Source: Lasioglossum baleicum (lineage: Eukaryota; Arthropoda; Insecta; Hymenoptera; Halictidae). Taken from it: a stretch of DNA of 64,000 bases. A model generated the notes under the pieces. The model was given only the letters and a program-made list of their open reading frames with translations. It did no database searches and was not told where the DNA came from. The first letter of the stretch is position 1, and every line of letters begins with the position of its first letter. The DNA lies in assembly GCF_051020765.1 (NCBI RefSeq), contig NW_027469288.1, positions 1 through 64,000 on the forward strand. The letters are read 5' to 3'. Position numbers and translations under genes: made by a program. Shown here in pieces: positions 1-9,420 of this stretch.

Positions 1-531
1 TTATGCGATATGCGTTATGCGTTATGCGTTATGCGTTATGCGTTATGCGTTATGCGTTATGCGTTATGCGTTATGCGTTATGCGTTATGCGTTATGCGTT
101 ATGCGTTATGCGTTATGCGTTATGCGTTATGCGTTATGCGTTATGCGTTATGCGTTATGCGTTATGCGTTATGCGTTATGCGTTATGCGTTATGCGTTAT
201 GCGTTATGCGTTATGCGTTATGCGTTATGCGTTATGCGTTATGCGTTATGCGTTATGCGTTATGCGTTATGCGTTATGCGTTATGCGTTATGCGTTATGC
301 GTTATGCGTTATGCGTTATGCGTTATGCGTTATGCGTTATGCGTTATGCGTTATGCGTTATGCGTTATGCGTTATGCGTTATGCGTTATGCGTTATGCGT
401 TATGCGTTATGCGTTATGCGTCATGCGTTATGCGTTATGCGATATGCGTTATGCGTTTTGCGTTATGCGTTATGCGTTATGCGTTATGCGTTATGCGTTA
501 TGCGTTATGCGTTATGCGTTATGCGTTATGC

Positions 532-3500
532 CTTATGCGTTATGCGTTATCGGCTTTGCGTTATGCGTTATGGGTTATGCGTTATCCGTTACGGATTATG
601 CGTTATGCATTATGCGTAATGCGCTATGGGTTATGCGTTGTGCGTTATGCGTTATGCGTTATGCGTTATGCGTTATGCGTTATGCGTTATGCGTTATGCG
701 TTATGCGTTATGCGTTATGCGTTATGCGTTATGCGTTATGCGTTATGCGTTATGCGTTATGCGTTATGCGTTATGCGTTATGCGTTATGCGTTATGCGTT
801 ATGCGTTATGCGTTATGCGTTATGCGTTATGCGTTATGCGTTATGCGTTATGCGTTATGCGTTATGCGTTATGCGTTATGCGTTATGCGTTATGCGTTAT
901 GCGTTATGCGTTATGCGTTATGCGTTATGCGTTATGCGTTATGCGTTATGCGTTATGCGTTATGCGTTATGCGTTATGCGTTATGCGTTATGCGTTATGC
1001 ATTATGCGTAATGCGCTATGGGTTATGCGTTGTGCGTTATGCGTTATGCGTTATGCGTTATGCGTTATGCGTTATGCGTTATGCGTTATGCGTTATGCGT
1101 TATGCGTTATGCGTTATGCGTTATGCGTTATGCGTTATGCGTTATGCGTTATGCGTTATGCGTTATGCGTTATGCGTTATGCGTTATGCGTTATGCGTTA
1201 TGCGTTATGCGTTATGCGTTATGCGTTATGCGTTATGCGTTATGCGTTATGCGTTATGCGTTATGCGTTATGCGTTATGCGTTATGCGTTATGCGTTATG
1301 CGTTATGCGTTATGCGTTATGCGTTATGCGTTATGCGTTATGCGTTATGCGTTATGCGTTATGCGTTATGCGTTATGCGTTATGCGTTATGCGTTATGCG
1401 TTATGCGTTATGCGTTATGCGTTATGCGTTATGCGTTATGCCTTATGCGTTATGCGTTATCGGCTTTGCGTTATGCGTTATGGGTTATGCGTTATCCGTT
1501 ACGGATTATGCGTTATGCATTATGCGTAATGCGCTATGGGTTATGCGTTGTGCGTTATGCGTTATGCGTTATGCGTTATGCGTTATGCGTTATGCGTTAT
1601 GCGTTATGCGTTATGCGTTATGCGTTATGCGTTATGCGTTATGCGTTATGCGTTATGCGTTATGCGTTATGCGTTATGCGTTATGCGTTATGCGTTATGC
1701 GTCATGCGTTATGCGTTATGCGATATGCGTTATGCGTTTTGCGTTATGCGTTATGCGTTATGCGTTATGCGTTATGCGTTATGCGTTATGCGTTATGCGT
1801 TATGCGTTATGCCTTATGCGTTATGCGTTATCGGCTTTGCGTTATGCGTTATGGGTTATGCGTTATCCGTTACGGATTATGCGTTATGCATTATGCGTAA
1901 TGCGCTATGGGTTATGCGTTGTGCGTTATGCGTTATGCGTTATGCGTTATGCGTTATGCGTTATGCGTTATGCGTTATGCGTTATGCGTTATGCGTTATG
2001 CGTTATGCGTTATGCGTTATGCGTTATGCGTTATGCGTTATGCGTTATGCGTTATGCGTTATGCGTTATGCGTTATGCGTTATGCGTTATGCGTTATGCG
2101 TTATGCGTTATGCGTTATGCGTTATGCGTTATGCGTTATGCGTTATGCGTTATGCGTTATGCGTTATGCGTTATGCGTTATGCGTTATGCGTTATGCGTT
2201 ATGCGTTATGCGTTATGCGTTATGCGTTATGCGTTATGCGTTATGCGTTATGCGTTATGCGTTATGCGTTATGCGTTATGCGTTATGCGTTATGCGTTAT
2301 GCGTTATGCGTTATGCGTTATGCGTTATGCGTAATGCGCTATGGGTTATGCGTTGTGCGTTATGCGTTATGCGTTATGCGTTATGCGTTATGCGTTATGC
2401 GTTATGCGTTATGCGTTATGCGTTATGCGTTATGCGTTATGCGTTATGCGTTATGCGTTATGCGTTATGCGTTATGCGTTATGCGTTATGCGTTATGCGT
2501 TATGCGTTATGCGTTATGCGTTATGCGTTATGCGTTATGCGTTATGCGTTATGCGTTATGCGTTATGCGTTATGCGTTATGCGTTATGCGTTATGCGTTA
2601 TGCGTTATGCGTTATGCGTTATGCGTTATGCGTTATGCGTTATGCGTTATGCGTTATGCGTTATGCGTTATGCGTTATGCGTTATGCGTTATGCGTTATG
2701 CGTTATGCGTTATGCGTTATGCGTTATGCGTTATGCGTTATGCGTTATGCGTTATCGGCTTTGCGTTATGCGTCATGCGTTATGGGTTATGCGTTATGCG
2801 TTATGCGTTATGCGTTATGCGTTATGCGTTATGCGTTATGCGTTATGCGTTATGCGTTATGCGTTATGCGTTATGCGTTATGCGTTATGCGTTATGCGTT
2901 ATGCGTTATGCGTTATGCGTTATGCGTTGTGCCTTATGCGTTATGCGTTATCGGCTTTGCGTTATGCGTTATGGGTTATGCGTTATCCGTTACGGATTAT
3001 GCGTTATGCATTATGCGTAATGCGCTATGGGTTATGCGTTATGCGTTGTGCGTTATCCGTTATGCGTTATGCGTCATGCGTTATGCGTTATGCGTTATGC
3101 GTTATGCGTTATGCGTTATGCGTTATGCGTTATGCGTTATGCGTTATGCGTTATGCGTTATGCGTTATGCGTTATGCGTTATGCGTTATGCGTTATGCGT
3201 TATGCGTTATGCGTTATGCGTTATGCCTTATGCGTTATGCGTTATCGGCTTTGCGTTATGCGTTATGGGTTATGCGTTATCCGTTACGGATTATGCGTTA
3301 TGCATTATGCGTAATGCGCTATGGGTTATGCGTTGTGCGTTATCCGTTATGCGTTATGCGTTATGCGTTATGCGTTATGCGTTATGCTTTATGCGTTATG
3401 CGTTATGCGTTATGCGTTATGCGTTATGCGTTATGCGTTATGCGTTATGCGTTATGCGTAATGCGTTATGCGTTATGCGTTATGCGTTATGCGTTATGCG

Positions 3501-3647
3501 TTATGCGTTATGCGTTATGCGTTATGCCTTATGCGTTATGCGTTATCGGCTTTGCGTTATGCGTTATGGGTTATGCGTTATCCGTTACGGATTATGCGTT
3601 ATGCATTATGCGTAATGCGCTATGGGTTATGCGTTGTGCGTTATCCG
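532..3647 (+). repeat. Cluster of type I variant cassettes in the satellite
   Basis: A 109-bp arrangement of variant 7-mers recurs at 532-640, 1442-1550, 1813-1921, about 2928-3058, 3227-3345 and 3528-3647. In order it carries TTATGCC, TTATCGG/CTTTGCG, TTATGGG, TTATCCG, the diagnostic TTACGGA, TTATGCA, GTAATGCG, CTATGGG and GTGCG. Truncated copies keep only the right end, near 1000-1031 and 2332-2354, as expected from unequal exchange. The same cassette reappears near 35058, 35790, 36075, 54727, 54908, 57052, 57347, 59817, 61363, 61673, 63240 and 63611. It marks the two ends of the window and a central block, and is absent from about 3.7 to 35 kb. Confidence 0.85.
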
Positions 3648-3876
3648 TTATGCGTTATGCGTTATGCGTTATGCGTTATGCGTTATGCGTTATGCGTTAT
3701 GCGTTATGCGTTATGCGTTATGCGTTATGCGTTATGCGTTATGCGTTATGCGTTATGCGTTATGCGTTATGCGTTATGCGTTATGCGTTATGCGTTATGC
3801 GTTATGCGTTATGCGTTATGCGTTATGCGTAATGCGTTATGCGTTATGCGTTATGCGTTATGCGTTATGCGTTATG

Positions 3877-4392
3877 CCTTATGCGTTATGCGTTATCGGC
3901 TTTGCGTTATGCGTCATGCGTTATGGGTTATGCGTTATCCGTTATGGATTATGCGTTTTGCGTTATGCTTTATGGGTTATGCGTCATGCGTTATGCGTTA
4001 TGCGTTATGCGTTATGCGTTATGCGTTATGCGTTATCGGCTTTGCGTTATGCGTTATGGGTTATGCGTTATCTGTTATGGATTATGCGTTATGCATTATG
4101 CGTAATGCGGTATGGGTTATACGTTGTGCGTTATCCGTTATCCGTTATCCGTTATGCGTTATGCGTTATGCGTTATGCGTTATGCCTTATGCGTTATGCG
4201 TTATCGGCTTTGCGTTATGCGTCATGCGTTATGGGTTATGCGTTATCCGTTATGGATTATGCGTTATGCATTATGCGTTATGCGTTATGCGTTTTGCGTT
4301 ATGCGTTATGCGTTATGCGTTATGCGATATGCGTTATGCGTTATGCGTTATGCGTTATGCGTTATGCGTTAAGCGTAATGCGTTGTGCGTTA
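3877..4392 (+). repeat. Type II composite variant cassette (first copy)
   Basis: Long composite of variant 7-mers: TTATGCC, TTATCGG/CTTTGCG, GTCATGCG, TTATGGG, TTATCCG, TTATGGA, TTTTGCG, CTTTATGGG, GTCATGCG, then a second TCGG block with TTATCTG, TTATGGA, TTATGCA, GTAATGCG, GGTATGGG, TTATACG, GTGCG and two or three successive TTATCCG units. A third TCGG block follows, and the cassette closes with TTAAGCG-TAATGCG-GTGCG. Related copies occur near 17709-18210, 18390-18980, 20500-20900, 21035-21450, 23415-23810, 23945-24380, 28318-28810, 28960-29525, 30435-30840, 30948-31525, 36365-36890, 41900-42300, 42420-42960, 44835-45220, 46630-47040, 47150-47690 and 57780-58320. The TTATACG unit and the TTAAGCG end are useful diagnostic variants. 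Confidence 0.75.
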
Positions 4393-4654
4393 TGCGTTGT
4401 GCGTTATGCGTTATGCGTTATGCGTTATGCGTTATGCGTTATGCGTTATGCGTTATGCGTTATGCGTTATGCGTTATGCGTTATGCGTTATGCGTTATGC
4501 GTTATGCGTTATGCGTTATGCGTTATGCGTTATGCGTTATGCGTTATGCGTTATGCGTTATGCGTTATGCGTTATGCGTTATGCGTTATGCGTTATGCGT
4601 TATGCGTTATGCGTTATGCGTTATGCGTTATGCGTTATGCGTTATGCGTTATGC

Positions 4655-4850
4655 GTCATGCGTTATGCGTTATGCGATATGCGTTATGCGTTTTGCGTTA
4701 TGCGTTATGCGTTATGCTTTATGGGTTATGCGTAATGCGTTATGCGTTATCGGCTTTGCGTTATGCGTTATGCGATATGCGCTATGTGTTATGCGTTATG
4801 CGTTATGCGTTATGCGTTATGCGTTATGCGTAATGCGTTATGTGTTATGC
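4655..4850 (+). repeat. Type III variant cassette (GTCATGCG-GATATGCG-CTATGTG)
   Basis: A variant series of about 175 bp: GTCATGCG, two perfect units, GATATGCG, TTTTGCG, CTTTATGGG, GTAATGCG, TTATCGG/CTTTGCG, GATATGCG, CTATGTG and a final GTAATGCG. Further copies start near 19998, 22118, 22901, 24974, 30028, 32128, 38183, 41312, 43552, 44303, 46448, 48254, 49053, 51222 and 59090. Shorter forms lacking the right half are at 421-467 and 1702-1744. Because it recurs as a compact landmark, its spacing exposes the larger duplications described elsewhere. It has no coding or regulatory signature that I can see. Confidence 0.8.
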
Positions 4851-6759
4851 GTTATGCGTTATGCGTTATGCGTTATGCGTTATGCGTTATGCGTTATGCG
4901 TTATGCGTTATGCGTTATGCGTTATGCGTTATGCGTTATGCGTTATGCGTTATGCGTTATGCGTTATGCGTTATGCGTTATGCGTTATGCGTTATGCGTT
5001 ATGCGTTATGCGTTATGCGTTATGCGTTATGCGTTATGCGTTATGCGTTATGCGTTATGCGTTATGCGTTATGCGTTATGCGTTATGCGTTATGCGTTAT
5101 GCGTTATGCGTTATGCGTTATGCGTTATGCGTTATGCGTTATGCGTTATGCGTTATGCGTTATGCGTTATGCGTTATGCGTTATGCGTTATGCGTTATGC
5201 GTTATGCGTTATGCGTTATGCGTTATGCGTTATGCGTTATGCGTTATGCGTTATGCGTTATGCGTTATGCGTTATGCGTTATGCGTTATGCGTTATGCGT
5301 TATGCGTTATGCGTTATGCGTTATGCGTTATGCGTTATGCGTTATGCGTTATGCGTTATGCGTTATGCGTTATGGGTTATGCGTTATCCGTTATGGATTA
5401 TGCGTTATGCATTATGCGTTACGCGTTATGCGTTATGCGTTTTGCGTTATGCGTTATGCGTTATCGGCTTTGCGTTATGCGTTATGGGTTATGCGTTATC
5501 TGTTATGGATTATGCGTTATGCATTATGCGTAATGCGGTATGGGTTATGCGTTGTGCGTTATCCGTTATCTGTAATGCGTTATGCATTATGCGTTATGCC
5601 TTATGCGTTATGCGTTATCGGCTTTGCGTTATGCGTCATGCGTTATGGGTTATGCGTTATCCGTTATGGATTATGCGTTATGCATTATGCGTTATGCGTT
5701 ATGCGTTATGCGTTATGCGTTATGCGTAATGCGTTATGCGTTATGCGTTATGCGTTATGCGTTATGCGTTATGCGTTATGCGTTATGCGTTATGCGTTAT
5801 GCGTTATGCGTTATGCGTTATGCGTTATGCGTTATGCGTTATGCGTTATGCGTTATGCGTTATGCGTTATGCGTTATGCGTTATGCGTTATGCGTTATGC
5901 GTTATGCGTTATGCGTTATGCGTTATGCGTTATGCGTTATGCGTTATGCGTTATGCGTTATGCGTTATGCGTTATGCGTTATGCGTTATGCGTAATGCGT
6001 TATGCGTTATGCGTTATGCGTTATGCGTTATGCGTTATGCGTTATGCGTTATGCGTTATGCGTTATGCGTTATGCGTTATGCGTTATGCGTTATGCGTTA
6101 TGCGTTATGCGTTATGCGTTATGCGTTATGCGGTATGCGTTATGCGTTATGCGTTATGCGTTATGCGTTATGCGTTATGCGTTATGCGTTATGCGTTATG
6201 CGTTATGCGTTATGCGTTATGCGTTATGCGTTATGCGTTATGCGTTATGCGTTATGCGTTATGCGTTATGCGTTTTGCGTTATGCGTTATGCGTTATCGG
6301 CTTTGCGTTATGCGTTATGGGTTATGCGTTATCTGTTATGGATTATGCGTTATGCATTATGCGTAATGCGGTATGGGTTATGCGTTGTGCGTTATCCGTT
6401 ATCCGTTATGCGTTATGCGTTATGCGTTATGCCTTATGCGTTATGCGTTATCGGCTTTGCGTTATGCGTCATGCGTTATGGGTTATGCGTTATCCGTTAT
6501 GGATTATGCGTTATGCATTATGCGTTATGCGTTATGCGTTTTGCGTTATGCGTTATGCGTTATGCGTTATGCGTTATGCGTTATGCGTTATGCGTTATGC
6601 GTTATGCGTTATGCGTTATGCGTTATGCGTTATGCGTTATGCGTTATGCGTTATGCGTTATGCGTTATGCGTTATGCGATATGCGTTATGCGATATGCGT
6701 TATGCGTTATGCGTTATGCGTTATGCGTTATGCGTTATGCGTTATGCGTTATGCGTTAT

Positions 6760-6763
6760 GCGT
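6760..6763. repeat. Target-site duplication, left copy (GCGT)
   Basis: GCGT immediately precedes the TG end of the LTR and is repeated at 17622-17625 directly after the CA end. A 5-bp match fails (TGCGT against GCGTT), so the duplication is 4 bp. Removing the insert and one copy rejoins the satellite in perfect 7-bp phase, which confirms the boundary. Confidence 0.9.
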
Positions 6764-8381
6764 TGTCACGACGTTTATTTCCCGGCGAACCGAGAGATAA
6801 CCGCCTTCGAGAAATTAGGGCCTTGCGACCGGGCCACGCTCGGTCGCGCGACACGTGGTCCTCTCGAGACAAAAGATCTTCGCAGATTCGAACGGAACGA
6901 CAAATTTGGACACGAAGTGAACGGGCGCCAGGTACTATACCGTACCACGCGAAACTCTCGAACGACTCGATCGGTTCTCAAAACGACGTCGAATCTGCGA
7001 ACATCGTTTAGGCCGGTGACGGCCGCGAATGGGTCCAGGGGACCACGTGAGGAAAGGAACGGGGCATTCCCCGCGACGAGAACGTTTCTCACGGTAAATG
7101 AAGCTACTCGGTAGATCTCGGGAAAAATATAGTCGTTTATTAAAACGAGATGGTCATACAATCCGCCGGCCGTTGCCGGCGGTAGTCAATACCTTTGCCG
7201 GCGCGAACACTAAAGTGACGGCGGCTGTTCGGCCGATCGCGCGGAATAACTTCTATCGCGTCGAGCTCGGTCGTCACAGGACTTCGCGTGAATTTACAAG
7301 CCACGAGGGCACGAATTCGACCGAGCTCCGGTGACGTACGCGTTCCTAATTCGAGACTGGGCGAAACGGGCGAACGGTGAACGACACGAAACGAATACGG
7401 CGCATTATCCTCCCGAGGAACGATCCGAGGGCAACCCGAAGAATTACCGGGCGAATATCGTGGGTCCCGAATAGCTCGTGCACGAGGATTCGGCGACACA
7501 CGATCCGCGGCCTCGCGAGCCTCTCAGGAGAGCGACTCCTGGTCAACGGTGAACGCGGGGAAACACGCGGTACACCGCGGTACGAACTTTCGCGAACTCA
7601 AATAACGTCCCCGAACCAACACGAACTGGTCACAAAATTATATCGAGATGAAGCCTGACCGGCACTTACCAATATCGCTGTAATGGCGGCAGTCGCAAAA
7701 TACTTTTTGAATCGCGGTCTAAGGTTCGCACGTCTTTACTAATTGTAGTCCTTCGACCCAGTGGCCCAGTTCGAGATGCTTCGGAACGCGGAAGCGAGTT
7801 TTCCCCCCACTCTCGTCTTCGGCGACGCTCGGGCCAATCACGTTGTTTCTGGGCGCAGGGACGACTCGATGACATGTCGGCCCGGGCCTTCGGTATTTTC
7901 TATTTTCCGAAGCCCGGCCGATATAAGGCGGTAAGTCGGCATCCATGGATCCGAGCCGTTCCGGTGTAGCTCTCATGGCATTTTCCGGATGAGACGTCGA
8001 CGAGGGTGGACTGCTGATCGTCCTTATGTTTAACAGCCTCGTCGCTTTCTCCGGGTTGACAGATCCGGGCTCGGTCCAATCCTCGCCGTCTTCCTCGCCA
8101 GCGGCGCCCTGTGATTGGTGTTCCGAGCGTCTCCGCTTGCGGCCTTCCGCCGATCGGCGGCCGGAGACAGGTATCGGGCTCCTCGCCGATTTCGGTGGTT
8201 TCTGAAAACTCTTGTCGCGCCCGGCGGCGCGACATTCAAATGCGATAATTCTATTCTTTTGGGCGTTCGGATGTCCCAGGGAGAGCGCTCGTTATAACCG
8301 TTTCGTTATTATGCCGCTTTCCAGTGACCCGGTCTTTCGCTTAAGGTTCGGAGTGACGTAGGCGGAATCTGCCACGTCACA
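6764..8381 (-). repeat. 3' LTR of the retrotransposon
   Basis: The 1618-bp repeat reads TGTCACG at its left edge and CGTCACA at its right edge on +, giving TG...CA ends and an imperfect 7-bp terminal inverted repeat. In the element's direction it follows the polypurine tract, so it is the 3' LTR. It matches 16004-17621 at an offset of 9240 with one difference (A at 7123). AATAAA occurs on the - strand at 7141-7136 and again at 6779-6774, only about 10 bp before the outer edge. Either could serve in 3' end formation, but U3/R/U5 limits cannot be set from sequence alone. Short ORFs within it have no recognisable product. Confidence 0.95.
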
Positions 8382-8395
8382 ACTCCTCCCCCCCC
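8382..8395 (-). other. Polypurine tract, plus-strand DNA primer site
   Basis: On the - strand, a run of eight G followed by AGGAG and one T abuts the start of the 3' LTR. A purine tract in this exact position is the RNase H-resistant primer that starts second-strand DNA synthesis in LTR elements. It fixes the orientation of the element together with the primer binding site at the other end. Confidence 0.85.
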
Positions 8396-8919
8396 GAAAG
8401 AGACCGGGGCACCGGTGGCAGTTACCAGCCAGGCTTGTTCGCGAGTTCGGGGACGAACGCTCTTCCTCGGATCTTCCTTTACATAGGGACGGACACTGCA
8501 GAGACATACACGATTTTTCCCATCACCAATCCAGACGAATATATCCTTAAAATCGTTGTTTTTCCCTGATGTGGGCGGAGCCTGATGCCCCGACCGGTAC
8601 CTAAGGGAGAAAACCGGATTCGCTGACGTTGGGTTCCGCTGAACCCTGAGGGACGTAGGGATCAGGGTTAAAATAACAAAACTACCAATGAGGGCGACAA
8701 TCGTTTATTTGCGCCCCTCTAGCGCCTATTAATACTGGTGTCCCTCCCACCCTCCGAAACTTCAGTCTTGGAACTAAAATAAACGATATTGCTATCGAAG
8801 GGGGGAGGGACCGATAAACAAAATAATCAGTCTTTTAGTCATTTCGAAAAAACTTTGGCCTCGGTATTGGTCCCGTTATCGGCGGTAACTTGCCGACTGT
8901 CCTTGGTTATCTGGCCCCC
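8396..8919 (-). other. Element 3' untranslated region
   Basis: About 520 bp between the third ORF and the polypurine tract has no convincing ORF. It holds a perfect 11-bp inverted repeat (8700-8710 with 8777-8787, 66-nt loop) and a perfect 8-bp hairpin (8642-8649 with 8662-8669, 12-nt loop). No envelope gene or membrane-spanning frame is visible here. Confidence 0.7.
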
Positions 8920-9375
8920 TTAATACCGACCATACCTCGTGCCGCTGCATTCTGGGCACGTTTCCACCGTATAGTATGGGCGGCCACATCGGTAACAGTA
9001 TTGCCACTTTTGAGGCTCCAAGCACTCCGAGTGGCAGTGCCCGATTTTGTGGCATCGCCAGCACCCTTCTTCTACCTCCGCGCCTTCCGTTGGTGGTTGC
9101 TTGTCCTCCATTTGCTCCTGCGGCTCTTCCGGTATCGGCCGTAGCTGCAGTGCGGCCGTAGCCACAGAAGTTGTCGGTGGAGACGTTGGCCGCAGTAAGT
9201 CTCCCCACGGCAGGGCTTCTCCCAGCAAGTCCAATAATGGCTCCTGGTCCAGTTGAGGGGGTCCGTGCGGTCGACAAGCTATTGAGGCTGTCGCCGCCCG
9301 AATACCCCTCGGTAGTGGGTGTAGCCTTTTTAATCGTTCTTCGATCGTCTCTATTGAGGCCTTGGCTGAGTCCAT
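8920..9375 (-). CDS. Third ORF: Gag-like zinc-knuckle protein, 151 aa
   Basis: The ATG at 9375-9373 has A at -3 and G at +4 and follows ten A residues. The product has a charged helical N-terminus (about 1-20), a Pro/Glu-rich middle (about 60-104), then a CCHC knuckle (C-x2-C-x4-H-x4-C, residues 105-118) and a second module C-x2-C-x9-C-x2-C (127-143). Gag ends with the same two modules in the same order (415-428 and 436-452), and EPQ lies between them in both. This points to a duplicated nucleocapsid-type nucleic-acid-binding domain. There is no signal peptide or membrane segment, so it is not a typical envelope. It starts 45 nt after the pol stop and is in the same frame as pol. A role as RNA chaperone or accessory Gag is inference. 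Confidence 0.8.
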   Translation of the reverse strand: MDSAKASIETIEERLKRLHPLPRGIRAATASIACRPHGPPQLDQEPLLDLLGEALPWGDLLRPTSPPTTSVATAALQLRPIPEEPQEQMEDKQPPTEGAEVEEGCWRCHKIGHCHSECLEPQKWQYCYRCGRPYYTVETCPECSGTRYGRY

Positions 9376-9420
9376 TTTTTTTTTTCTTCGGTAATCTGTT
9401 GGTAAAGAGAGGCTATGGTG
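9376..9420 (-). other. In-frame linker between pol stop and third ORF
   Basis: These 45 nt (15 codons) contain no stop in the pol frame. Only the TAA at 9423-9421 separates pol from the third ORF. The 3' part is a run of ten A before the ATG. The third ORF could be reached by stop-codon readthrough, reinitiation, or a subgenomic RNA, and the sequence does not decide between them. Confidence 0.75.

Larger units (their letters stand above)
1..6763 (+). repeat. Heptanucleotide satellite (TTATGCG)n, left arm
   Basis: Continuous head-to-tail tandem array of a 7-bp unit, TTATGCG on the + strand (AACGCAT family), with one CpG per unit. Long perfect runs alternate with clusters of single-base variants such as TTATGCC, TTATCGG-CTTTGCG, TTATGGG, TTATCCG, TTACGGA, TTATGCA, GTAATGCG and GTGCG. 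The variants are substitutions that keep the 7-bp phase, and all units share one orientation. The arm stops abruptly at a retrotransposon LTR and resumes in perfect phase once the insert and one copy of the 4-bp duplication are removed. It is probably centromeric or other heterochromatic satellite, but position on the chromosome is inference. Confidence 0.98.

Noticed and set aside
1..6366. Many overlapping forward ORFs of 100-760 codons encoding MRYALCV repeats
   Set aside because: They arise because the 7-bp unit has no stop in any forward frame. There is no codon bias, domain or start context, and the same peptide appears in all three frames.
7140..7658. Several 60-120 codon ORFs on both strands of the LTRs
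   Set aside because: They occur identically in both LTRs, have no recognisable domain and reflect GC-rich sequence with few stops.
6764..8381. Two independent solo LTRs around unrelated DNA
   Set aside because: The primer site, polypurine tract, matching target duplications and coding region are all in the right positions for one complete element.
8396..8919. Envelope gene between the third ORF and the 3' LTR
   Set aside because: Only about 520 bp, with no long ORF, signal peptide, furin-like site or transmembrane segment.
8876..9277. 133-codon minus-strand ORF overlapping the third ORF
   Set aside because: It is an overlapping-frame shadow with no motif. The zinc-knuckle frame explains the region.
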